Of a DNA stretch of 64,000 nucleotides, positions 46,001 through 56,128 are shown one piece after another; within the stretch, counting starts at the first letter, position 1, and every line of letters starts with the position of its first letter. Location of the stretch: assembly GCA_022036555.1 (NCBI GenBank), contig CM039122.1:47109600-47173599 (forward strand), read 5' to 3'. Under the pieces are notes generated by a model that was not told the origin of the DNA, made no database searches, and saw only the letters and a list, made by a program, of their open reading frames with translations. Source of the stretch: Microstegium vimineum. Lineage: Eukaryota > Streptophyta > Magnoliopsida > Poales > Poaceae. Position numbers and translations under genes: made by a program.

Positions 46001-46520
46001 ATTTTTTCTTAATACTTTCCTGTCCAGGTCTATGTGGATCCACCTGGCTTTTCATGTCCTGGGGTACCATTGGTTCCCATTATCTCTGTTTTCTTCAACA
46101 TGGTCCTGTTTGCTCAGGTTTGTGCTGCTCTATTTTGATTCCACTCACAGATTTGTATACTGGGAAAAAAAAATCTTTAGGCCTTGTTCGTTTGTGCTCA
46201 AAATCAAGGGGATTGGAGAGGGATTTTGACTTGTAGGGGATCTAATCCACCTCAATCCCTCTCAATGCCTTTGGTTTTCGCATCAAAGGAACAGGCCCTT
46301 ATGGTGTTGCCTTGCTAACAAATATTTACCACCAAATTCCCAAGACTGAAGGCAATGACAATTTGTTTGGCAGCTACATGAAGAAGCTTGGTATAGATTT
46401 GCCATCCTTAGCCTCATTGCTTTGGGAGTTTATGCTGGCTATGGTCAGTACAATGCTGTTGCTTCCAGCTCAGAACACTCTGCAATTGGTTACCAGGGCA
46501 TTCCTTCTGAGGCCCCATGA
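43096..46520 (+). CDS. CAT9: Cationic amino acid transporter 9-like, second tandem copy
   Basis: Eight exons give 570 residues: 43096-43345, 43972-44381, 44650-44826, 44975-45199, 45302-45478, 45584-45820, 46028-46117 and 46374-46520. Exons 2-8 have the same lengths as in the first copy; exon 1 is 9 bases longer. All CAT motifs of the first copy are present (GIGASIGAGIFVVTG, AYLYTYAAFNEITAF, FAYVGFDAVANSAEEAKRPQ). Differences between the two proteins are few and mostly conservative, and even introns align, so the duplication is fairly recent. Intron 1 holds a LINE fragment and intron 7 a Tourist MITE, both absent from copy 1. The frame is intact, so both copies are likely expressed; any division of labour cannot be read from sequence. 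Confidence 0.92.
43578..43924 (-). mobile_element. 5'-truncated LINE in intron 1 of the second CAT9-like gene
   Basis: On the - strand an open frame reads LFCWGIWMVRNDANFRGKNP, then SCKSYISSEALLLIHRING, ending FPFVII and a stop. This recalls the C-terminal end of plant LINE reverse transcriptase proteins (the W..RND..F motif). A short 3' tail and a poly-T/A stretch at 43578-43601 follow, as expected for a LINE 3' end. An imperfect duplication flanks it: GCGTTGCTCTTT (43566-43577) and GCGTTATCTATTT (43925-43937). The other gene copy has GTTGCTTTATTTGC once at the same place. Confidence 0.8.
46180..46298. mobile_element. Tourist-like MITE in intron 7 of the second CAT9-like gene
   Basis: A 119-bp element opening GGCCTTGTTCGTTT and closing GGAACAGGCCC. 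TTA flanks both ends (46177-46179 and 46299-46301). The first gene copy has the empty site (AATCCTTTATGGTGTTGCC near 42004-42022). Confidence 0.8.
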
Positions 46521-49500
46521 GCAGATGAGCTATGGGCAGCCTCCAAGTTCTCTGAAGATACTGTACGATACCATCGTCACCGAAGTTGGGACCTGTTTTC
46601 CCTCTTGAACTATTGCACAGTGCATACTCTGTAGCTACGCTTAGCACCCCTATGTGTAGACCGTAGACAGTGGATTTCTTAGCCTGTAGAATGAAATGTT
46701 GTAGTGTCCGCCATACAATTCATCAAGGAGCGTATGCCAAGTGCATAGACCTTGTAAAAGAAGGAAATGAAAATAAAGAGCTGCGGATGCATTGTTTGTT
46801 TGCAGCAACTGATTGTCATGCACTATACATAATTTCTGTGTGTCGTGAAGAGTTGATATCAAAGTGCACAGCGGTCGTCTTTTGCCGTTGCCGTGTACTC
46901 CTAGCGTTAAAATCCTGGGCCGCCAGCTCCTCCCCCGTTGCTTGCTATCAGGCCTCTCTCCTCCGCCCAGCCCTGGGGGAGCGTGGCCATTTCACTCAGT
47001 TCGCACTTCGCAGTTTCCCACGGCGCGAGCCTCGCCCCGCCTTTTTTTTTCCCCTTTCCTTCCGCCGTGCGCAGTTGGTTACGCTACGGGCCTACGGAGT
47101 ACTCCTGGACTGGCAAAATTTGGTGTCACTGTCTGTCACGCCGCCATGGGTCGGTCTTTTTAGACGCACGGGATAACACCGCAGCGATGGTCATGATTGC
47201 AGCAGGAGATATATTATACACACACGCGTAGCAACTCCGGCTGGACCGTATCCGCCATGTGTAGTGTAGGACTAGCAGGACGCAAACGGAGGTGCCGGCT
47301 CACTCATCAGTGTAAATGAACACAGCCGCCAGCGCAGCGCAGCAAATCGAGCAAGGTGACAGTGCGGAGTGTTGTGTGACACCACCCACCACTGCCCATT
47401 GGCCGACTTGCCACTCCTACTACTCCTGCTCCAACTACTCATGCGTCCAGGCGTCCAGCGAGCGCTAGCTACCCGCCATTCCTACCACATGCCCCGCGCA
47501 CATGCCCGCCCGACGCATCATTACCGGTGGCCAGGCCGCGCCGCGCATCGCATCCACCCATGGGCCATGGGCCATGGCCACCCCCCACCACCTAATCTCT
47601 TTGGTGCGTCCCGCGTCCGCGTCGTGGACTCGTCGTGGTGGTACCCTGCTGGCCTGGCATGAGTACGACAGCAGCAGCATCAGCTTGTTCGCTGCCGCTC
47701 GGACGGCACGCACGCATCGCATCCGTCCGCGTACAAAGAGAAAGGAAAGGCGCGGCGGTTACCAGCTGCTTCGTTGTACTACTAGGCTGTAGCACAAGCG
47801 CCCGCACTGCTCCACATTCCCCCGTACGTACGCTGGCTACGCGCCCCGCCCCGCCGCGCCGGTACATGCACGCACGGCGCAACTGTGCTGTGCTGTGCTG
47901 CTCGCCGTGGGTGCGGGTGCGGCGGCAGGACCACGGCGCATGAACAGCGGACACGACGGGGGAGATGTGGCCCTGTAGCCCTGCTGTACTGGTGGCAGTA
48001 GCTAGAGCCCGGAACTGCTGAACATGAATCACGACGCGCGCTGGTGGCCGCCGTGGAGGGATGATCCAAACGAGGAAGGGGCCCGGCCCCGGGTTTATCA
48101 CGAGTACCGCAGCACGGCGTGTACGATCACCGGACCGGAGCTAGCGCGCCGACAAGATCAGACAGAGTGGCCTACACCTGCAGAGAGTTAGAGCAACTCC
48201 AACTCATTTCCTAAATAGACCCTATTCTAAATCTAAAAACTTGGTCCAAAAAAAATTCACTCCAATGCACCTCCTATTTGAGCTCCCATGTTAGGAGAGA
48301 TTTCAGAGTTTTAGTTTTAGGTCTCCAGGAAAGAGGTCCTCCTATTCCTCTCTCTGAATTGGGAACTATGGCTGGAGTTGGATTTTGAATTTTGAATTTG
48401 ACCCTCAAATTTTGCAGGTCATCTCCCAAATAAAAATATAGTGGTTTGATTTTGGGCCGGCTAGAGATGCTCGCAAAAAAAGAATTAGTAGTACGTATTA
48501 AAACGGATTTTTTTTTCTTTTCTTTTTCTTTAGAAAAAAAAAAGCTATTGAAACGGGAGCTGGAGGCCGTCCGGCGGTTGCGGCCGGGATTTGAAGCTAC
48601 TACCTTGGGCTTTGCGGTTGCGGGTTGTTTGGTCCGGTCATTTTGCTGGTGGGTGCCCCTTTGGCCCTTTTGCAGCGCCAGGACAGGTCTGCTTCACGTG
48701 CTTCCGCCCCCTTTTTGCGTTTGGTTTCGCCGTCTGCGCCGAGATGGACGGTCACGGACGATGGAGCGGGACTGCGGTCTGGTCCCGTTCGTCCTGTGAG
48801 ATTGTGAATGGGATGGGATGCCGCCGCTACCGGTGAAAAATATGTCCATCTAGTAGAGTTCACCACTCCACGTCTTCACCTGCCTGATCCTGACACTGAG
48901 AGGTGGAGTATTACTGTCGGCACCGAGACTGCTCCTTTTTTTTTTCTGCTGCTGGATGCGTCTCTGGAATTCTGGTTTATCCGGCGTCAGTGTCAGCTAA
49001 AGAAATGCGGTTCGATTTGGGGCCCCGAATGGGAGATCTAGGATAGTCACCTAATAAGATTCTTCTTATTTCCTGCCAAGATACCACCGCGCCAGGCTAT
49101 CGAAACAAGTCAAGAGCTAGCGGATCCTCTTCATCGCTTGATTACAGTATAGGGAGGGGATGAGAGTGAAGTATGGTTGGTGATAAGGACAAATCACCAA
49201 CCCTTCCACATACATACTGTCCTTTGGTTGTCAGTATGCGGGACGTACAGATGGCAACCGCGACCATGGGAATATGAATATCACGACGCCGACGGCAAAT
49301 TCATAATTGTTCGTATACGCGTCCGGAAGACAACATTCCACCACATGGAGATGCTTCTGTATCTGTATGTATGGAAATACGACACGTACCCTTTTCACTA
49401 ACACTCTTTTACAAATCTTCAGGGCAGGATTCTACATCTCCATCTTTCAGGATAAAACAGAAAGAAACACAGTCTAGTGAGTAATGATGCTCGTGCACCG

Positions 49501-49783
49501 AGAGCACATCCTGTATATTTTCAGATGACCACTACCTCTGCACCTCGGTGAAACTGTACAGTACAGGCTCCTAATCCTGGATGTGAAAACATGTATCCAT
49601 TCCCCCAATCGCCCACCACAGAATACGTCGTTCATTTAGCTTGGGTTGGGGGGGCAGGACTCGACGCTTCCCAGATCAACGGTAGGTATGATGCAATGCA
49701 ACAGAGAGCAATGCTGATTAAGTAGCAAGTTGCCAGACCCTACTACGTACTACTCAGTAGTGTACTCAACTTACATCCTGCAC
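46521..49783. other. Intergenic region with no recognised gene
   Basis: 46521-46860 holds the 3' UTR of the second transporter. 46860-48180 is GC-rich with many chance frames on both strands and no domain text. A probable MITE lies at 48191-48472. 48540-48860 is GC-rich without family text. 49000-49780 leads into the 3' UTR of the pseudokinase gene (- strand). Confidence 0.45.
48191..48472. mobile_element. Possible Tourist-like MITE
   Basis: Left end GAGCAACTCCAACTCATTTC and right end with the inverse of GAGCATCTCTAGCC. The interior is AT-rich. TTA precedes the left end but the right target copy is not clear. Confidence 0.45.
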
Positions 49784-52285
49784 TCATCTCGCGATCTCCT
49801 CGAGCCTCTTGAAAATCTGCCTCGAGCTGGGTCTCAACGACGGCGACGGGCTGCAGCAGGCGGTGGCGAGCTCGAAGAAGGCGTTGAGGTGCTTCTCCTT
49901 CCCGGACCTCTTGCAGTGCCTGGCGAGGTCGGAGCTGAAGGCGTCGGAGATCTTCCTCTCGAGGACCATGTTCTTGAAGGAGGCCGGGAGGAGGATGTCG
50001 CGCGGGTTCGGCCGCCCGTCGTCGCCGTCCGCGGGGTCCTTCTGCGCCAGCAGCTCCAGCAGAACCACTCCGAGGCTGTACACGTCGCTCTCCCGCGTCG
50101 CGTCCCGCATCTTGATCAGCTCCGGCGCCTTGTACCCCTGCGCCGCCGAGGCCTCCAGCATCTCCTGCGCGGCGCCGGCGTTCAGCAGGAGGTACAGGCT
50201 GTAGTCTGATATCTTGCACTCGTAGCTGGCGTCCAGAAGAACGTTGCTTGTCTTCAGGTTGCCATGGACCATCGGTTTGTCTAAGCCTGTGTGCAGGTGA
50301 TCCAATCCCTTGGCAATGCCAAGAGAGAGGTTGCAGACTATGTTCCATCTATGTGACTCTGCGATTCCCTCTGCAAATGGTAGCAACAAAGCAGTTAGCT
50401 TACACTGTCACAACTAATACCAGAAGGATGTTCAGAGCATCAATTGATTTTTCAAGTGTTCATAAGCTAGATCGCCAGATCATCATATCCCGTTGAAAGT
50501 TGTGATTCAACAACCCATGCAGATGAAAAATACACACCAACTTAGTGCCCACTGTTCCCTAATTGTTCCCAACAAACTATTACGATTTGGTATGCGTGAA
50601 TTAAAACTAACAACTCTTAACAAACAACAGGAGTCAAGAGCATGGCATCCGTACCGGACCCATTCGAAGTTTCGAGCTGACCACCAAGCAGAAAAGGTCT
50701 TTACAAAAGTTGATTTGGTGTTGCATATAATGATGACAATAAGAGATAGCAAGAACACATGGTATTGGCACAATCGCCCCTGGCCCACCCAAAAAGAAAG
50801 TAAGAACTAGCTGTCCTGCTTTCTTTTCTCTCTCTCTCTCTCTTTTTGTGAATTGCTCTGCTTTCTACTTAATTAAATTTAGCTATGCCATGGCACTTTC
50901 CACTTTATTATGGAGGAAAGAAATATGAACATATCTACTCTTTCGGAGCCCTCGTTTTCTCGTGTGCATTTTATAACAAAGCCGGACCATGAAATTTAAC
51001 AAATCAGTTTAAGCTTGCCACCAATATCCTGGACCATTTGCAACTGATTTGAGTGGACCCTTTCAGTTTACTTCAGTCGAACTTTTAAAAAGGACGTATT
51101 ACACACTGAAAAAATGTTTCCAGTTTGAATGCAAAACAATTATACTTTGATCATGCTAAATACTGTACTATGTATGTACCGTAAAATAGCTGTAAGCACA
51201 ACATCATGCGCCGTGAAGAGAGAAAGAAAAGCATCATAGTATTGATGACTTGAGCTGCATGCTACAAGACGGCAATGCAAACAGCTGGGATGTGTACTAC
51301 TATCATGTGGTGGGGGTATGCAGGTACTCGTATAATGTGCTATGGCATTGTGGAATACAGCTCTGAGATCTTGTTTTAACGGTGACTTGAGATTATCTTG
51401 CTAAAAGTACAGGTTATGTTTCAAATCTGTCGACAATAATTGACCCCTACATGATACATCCAACCAACGATAGAGCAACAAGTACTAATAAGTGGCGTGT
51501 TTGAAATGCATGGAGTTTAGCGTAACTGATTAATAACTGCTGGAAAAAAAAACTGAAAATGTAGTAGGCGAGACTAGGAAGAAGAAGAAGAAGCCAAGAA
51601 TGCAAAACGTAACCAACCAACCTTGCAAGAAACGGTGGAGTGAGCCGGCGGCGTAGAAGGGGTGCACGAGCAGCTTCTCACCCCTGGGGCCAACGTAGAC
51701 GGCGCGGAGCGGGACGAGGTTGGGGTGGGTGACGTTGCCGATCCGGCGCGCGGCGGCGTATGCCTCGTCAGCAGCGACGGCGCAGGCGGGGCGCACGAAG
51801 CGGAGCAGCACGGCGGCCTCCCCGGAGCGCATGGCGGCGCGGTACAGCGTGCTGTGCGCGGACTTGGCGACCACCTCCCCGGGCGCCTCGAGGATGGCGG
51901 CCACCGACAGCGCCTCCCCGCCAGGGAACTTGACGAGCGCCTGCTGCTGGGCGGCGCCGGCGCCGGCGCCGCCGAGGCGGTCGGCGAAGGGGCCGAGGTA
52001 CGGCAGCGCGCCGAGGCGGTCGGCGATGGGCGCGAAGTAGGGCAGCACGGTGCTGCCGCTCGGCGCGCGGCGGCGGAGCCAGGCTGGCATGCGGACGCCC
52101 GAGCACGAGCACCAGGAGGGGACGTGGCGGTCGAGGCGTAGGCCCCGGAGGCGCGGCCGGAGGAAGCGGTATAGTAGGTAGGCGAAGAGGATGCCGACGA
52201 TCGGGAGCAGGATTGTGTTGCTCCGCCCCGCGCGCACCGGTTCCCTTGACGGCGTGTCCGCCTCGGCTGCCCCCGCCATCTCCAT
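49784..52285 (-). CDS. Membrane-anchored receptor-like pseudokinase
   Basis: Two exons on the - strand, 52285-51622 and 50370-49784, give 416 residues. An N-terminal transmembrane segment (about residues 24-42, ILLPIVGILFAYLLYRFL) has no LRR or other ectodomain before it. A Pro/Gly-rich linker precedes a kinase-like domain (about residues 100-410). Catalytic motifs are altered. HRD is HGN (257-259, MVHGNLKTSNVLLD), DFG is DYS (277-279), the glycine loop is absent and the usual ATP-binding Lys region reads AVLLRF. The APE motif survives (GYKAPELI), as do SDVYSLGVVLLELL and ACCSPSPSLRPS. It is thus likely a scaffold or regulator without phosphotransfer. The ATG at 52285 was chosen because it is close to the membrane segment; an in-frame ATG at 52405 would add 40 residues. 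I do not recognise a named orthologue. Confidence 0.85.
50827..50843. repeat. (TC)n microsatellite
   Basis: Eight TC units in the intron of the pseudokinase gene. It lies next to other T-rich sequence. Confidence 0.8.
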
Positions 52286-54482
52286 CTCGCGCGTCCGGCT
52301 CTCGCGGCGTAAATAAACGTTGCCGGTGGACGGTGGGGGTGGTCGCCGGGCTCTCAGGTCAGGTTCGTCGTGGCGTGCGCGAAGGTAGCTAGCTAGGCAA
52401 GACACGGCACGGGAACGCGGGCTGTTCGTTTGCTTTGCGGTGCGCCCGTGCTCCGCCGAGTTGCTTGCTTACTGCTGGCTTTTCTCTTCCTCTTTCTCCT
52501 CGCGCGGAGGCAACAGGCAAGGCAGAGGGAGGAGGAGGAGCTAGCAGCAAAGCAAGCAGTGTCTGGTGAGTACGGCGGCCTACTACGGGCGGGAGGTGCG
52601 TGGCTGGCTTGCTGTCTTGTGTGTGAGAGATTCTTGTCGCCTCGGCTCGCTCGAGGCTTTTTATCACTGTGTGAGTGTGTGACTGTGCGACTGATGATGA
52701 GACTGCGGGAGAGGGGGTAGCTTCTTCCGGCTTGTTGGCCGCTTTTTCTCTTTGATTGAGGGCTTGGCCTTTTCCCTTTGGAGATTAGCTTAAGGAGCAG
52801 GAGGTGTTTAGTGGGCACATTCCGATGAGCTTTTGCCGCTTTTCCCCCGTTGAAGTTTGTGATGGCAGCCCGGCCCCGGGGGGTGGTGGCACCGAGCAGT
52901 TGGGGTTGGGAGCTAGGGCGTGCGCTCCGGGACGGCTAGCGAACGGAAGGTATCCTATTTCCATCGCGGCGTACTGTACCTAGTACTACTACCTTGGGTC
53001 TGGGATGCTGTTGCCGGAAACAACAGTACGCGCGCAGATGGACGGCGGGACTAGGTCCCGGCGTTGGTTGGCTGCCGAGCTTCTCGGTGTAGGGGAGTGG
53101 CGGAGGGATCCGCCGGGACTTCGTGGCCAATGGCTGTTGGATCCAAGGTTAACGGCTCCGATGTGATGGGTTTTCTGGGTAACCGAGTGGAACCGTACGG
53201 AGGGGGTACTGTACTGTACTCTCGTCAATTCAAGTCTCTGGTGGTGCACTAAAAAAATGACGGAGTGGTTCATTACTGCTGCTGTACGTACTAGGGAACA
53301 GTGTACAGTACACGGAGATCTTCGTGCAATTACTTCTCCCAAGGACAATTCGGGTCTCACCCAGGAGTATTTTGCCTAGGAGTATTTTATCAGTGACGAT
53401 AATCTCGATCCATCTTGACGAATGACGATTCTCACATCGTTTTGTGATGGGTGATTGCACACGTACTGTACGTACGACTGTACGAGCACTGTCGCTGAAC
53501 GGGCTCCATCATATCGTCCCAGATCTCGTAACCACCACTCACCTCCATGGGGGCTTCACTAGGAACAAACATGTTTGTTTACACTGCTCAATGGAGACGA
53601 TCGAACGAACTGTACCAGACGTGTTGGGTGTTCCAGCTGTTTCTTGATAACCGCTAGCTAGCTCGAGGTTTAGGCAACACCGATCGATGGGCAGTTGGGC
53701 ACAACACAAAAACACAAACGTGCCTTTCACGCTGCTGTTGGAAGGTCACGCTCTTCTCAAGCACGACGCCTACAAGCCTACAAGTGATACGCATTCATTC
53801 AGCGAAAATTACTTCCAGCGATGAATATGATGCTTTGCTTGCTTGGTACACAATCCTTGGGGATCGGAGTTGGAAGAAGAGGCCAAGCCTGCCTGCTTGT
53901 CCTGCTGGTCAGGTCCTTTTCATTCAGTGTTCTTCCGTGGCGTTTGCTGGGATTTTCTTTCCTCAGAAAAACTCAATTCATTCATTTCATTGGTGTCCTG
54001 CACTACTGCATCGATCGCTGCATGCATGCATGCATGCATCAGAAGGCCTGACGGTTGTGCCCGTCCGTGCGGACTGTTCCAGCGAAATCGCAAAGATTTT
54101 GCTCTAGCAGTAGGACGATTGTTGTTCACCCACCCTGACTCCTCCCTAACTGCCTGCCAGACACGCTTTCATACCTGGCACGTACTGGCAGGCACACGAG
54201 AAATTCCATAGAAATGCACTGAAAAAAAAAGCAGTGCTCAATATACATTCATGTACACCATGCATGTTTCCGGCTCCTTGTTGCATTGCATCGGATCGGA
54301 GCAACAAAAAAACAAATAAAATGATACAGGAAACGCGTGGTGGGTGTCACAGATGAACAAACAGCGCTTGCTGCGTTCTCCATTCGTGCGTGGTGGACCA
54401 GCAGTGGTAGTTATGTGTGTCGGTGCATGCTCAGCTCAGCACTCAGCAGAGCCTGCATGCATGCGTGGTCGGCTCGGCTAGG
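52286..54482. other. Intergenic region
   Basis: 52286-52720 is probably the leader and promoter of the pseudokinase gene (- strand) and is rich in CT-type repeats. The middle has short frames without family text. TGCATGCATGCATGCATC at about 54019-54038 is a CATGCA repeat. 54200-54482 is downstream of the DUF761 gene and may include its 3' UTR. Confidence 0.45.
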
Positions 54483-55501
54483 CTAATGCCTCTGCAGCCT
54501 GATCTGCTCCCTGAACTTGGCGATGAACTCGTCGGCCTTCCTGTCCACTTCCTCCTCCCCGTCCGGCTCCGCCTTCGCCGCCAGCTTCAGAAGCTCTTCA
54601 TCCACCGACGTGTCGTCGCCGTCGCCATCGTTATTGTCGAAGTCGCCGCGGACCGACCTTTCTGACGACACGGGTGTCATGTCATCGGACCCGTCGTCGT
54701 CGGCGTCCTCATCCCAGTCGGTGACCTCGCCGTCGTCGCTCAACGGCTGGTCACCGAGCGCCGAAGGATGGTACCCGTGGACGAAGCCCCTCGGGACGGT
54801 GGACGCTGCCGTCGCGGCATTGGACCCACGGGACTTGATGTTGGCGGCGCTGTGTTGGATGAAGAACGGCCGTTCAGACTGTGGTGGCTGGTGGGAGCAC
54901 GGAGAGAAGTCCAGGTCGGCGTCGAGAACAGAGGGCGGCGAAGGGATGGCGCGCGCGGCGCCGGCGCAAAACCCTGACGACGACGACGACGCGCAGCTAT
55001 CCGTCTGTTCTTCACCGAAACCATCACTGGCGCTGGCGTCGCCGCCGGTCTCGGACTCCTGCGCCGCAGCGCAGGCGCAGGTGCGGGCTTCAGCCTCCGC
55101 ACTGGCAAGGAAAGCGGCCTCTCCCGTGCGCCTTCCAGCCCGTCGTCGTCGCTCGGCACCGCGTGATCCGCGATCACGACGAGGGGGTCGTCGGGGTGGT
55201 ACCGCGCGTTCCACGCCAGCGAGATGTCCTTGACGCCGGCGCCGGCGGCATTACTGTCGCCACGGCCGTCGGCGCCGTCGTTGTTGTTCCTCTGCGTGAA
55301 GACGCCGAAGGAGATGACGGCGCCTAGGAGGAAGAGGTGCGGCACCTCCCACACCGCCTGGGCCAGGGACGGCAGCAGCGCGAGCAGGCCGACGGCGGCG
55401 GCGAGGAGCACGGCCACGGGCACGAGGCCTGTAGGGACATTCGGCCGCCGTGAGACATGGCTGGTGGTTTGCGTGGGGATTGTTGGGGCTACGCTGGCCA
55501 T
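54483..55501 (-). CDS. DUF4408/DUF761 family protein, frameshifted
   Basis: A single-exon gene on the - strand. The start at 55501 (MASVAPTIPTQ) leads a hydrophobic N-terminus with two membrane-like segments (VPVAVLLAAAVGLLALLPSL, then LFLLGAVISFGVF), which fits DUF4408. The end (stop at 54483-54485) reads EEEVDRKADEFIAKFREQIR, the DUF761 C-terminal motif. The two halves are in different frames: the first is open to about 55120, the second begins before it, and one base seems to be missing in 55105-55150, near CTCTCCCGTGCGCC on the + strand. The middle is Ser/Asp-rich. Family members are plant-specific and mostly of unknown function. An assembly error or a disabled gene would both explain the shift. 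Confidence 0.75.
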
Positions 55502-55856
55502 TGCGCGCGCGCGAGGGGACGGCGGAGGGAGAGCGCTAGAGCTCAGTCAGTCAGGTTTGTGCGTGTGCGTGCGCATGCACGCTTCCCGTTCCTGGGTTTG
55601 TGGTTTTGGGATCGCCGTACGTGTTTTGGCTCAGCTGTAAACCTACACCTACGTAGCTGCTAACTTGGCCGTTTGCCTTTGCTTTGGATTCCTTGCTTTG
55701 TGGGCGAGGAGATAAGCACGCGCGGCGGCTTGGCTGCAAAGCAACAGTGGAGGTGGAGCAGGGAGGAGGAAGACGATGATGCGGTGTGCATGGTTTTGGT
55801 TTGAAAGGCTGTCAGGTGTCGGCTGTCTTGCCGTTGCCGGCCGCGAGCGAGGCCAC
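55502..55856. other. Upstream region of the DUF761 gene
   Basis: About 350 bases with GT- and GC-rich stretches (GTGCGTGTGCGTGCG near 55558). It probably contains promoter and leader. No clear TATA box in the expected place. Confidence 0.4.
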
Positions 55857-56128
55857 TTTTTTTTTTTGACAAGGATCTTGCATATATTAATAAAAAGGTT
55901 TGTTAGAAGAGATACATCATATAGGTCGATACAATTAAGTACCATTAGGCAAGGGCACTGGGCAGTATGATCAAAAAAAGAACAAGAAGTGTGAGACTGC
56001 TGAGAGAGAATGGTCTGCACTGATGCAGCCTGTTTTGCTAATGCGTCGGCAATGGAGTTCATTGCTCTGTTGATCTTGTGCAACATGAAATTGGAGTTTC
56101 TTGTTGGTATAATCACATCACACGCCAC
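55857..56128 (-). mobile_element. 5'-truncated LINE relic with RNase H tail
   Basis: On the - strand the frame reads NFMLHKINRAMNSIADALAK then QAASVQ, the end of the RNase H domain of plant LINEs. A short tail reaching NLFINICKILVKKK and an A-run (the T-run at 55857-55867 on +) follow. GCCAC occurs at both borders (55852-55856, 56124-56128), a weak candidate target duplication. Confidence 0.75.

Noticed and set aside
47592..48101. Overlapping long frames on both strands
   Set aside because: The stretch is very GC-rich and open in several frames at once, with Arg/Ser/His-rich text and no recognisable motif.
49743..50348. Second 201-residue frame overlapping pseudokinase exon 2
   Set aside because: It is a shifted-frame shadow rich in Arg, Gln and Ala. 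The other frame has clear kinase-family text.
54017..54040. CATGCA repeat as a seed-type RY regulatory element
   Set aside because: It lies downstream of the nearest gene and over 1.7 kb from any start, and is a simple tandem of TGCA, so a regulatory role is not supported.
54517..55233. 238-residue open frame on the + strand
   Set aside because: It is the antisense of the DUF761 gene; Ser/Ala-rich text comes from the opposite strand's acidic codons.
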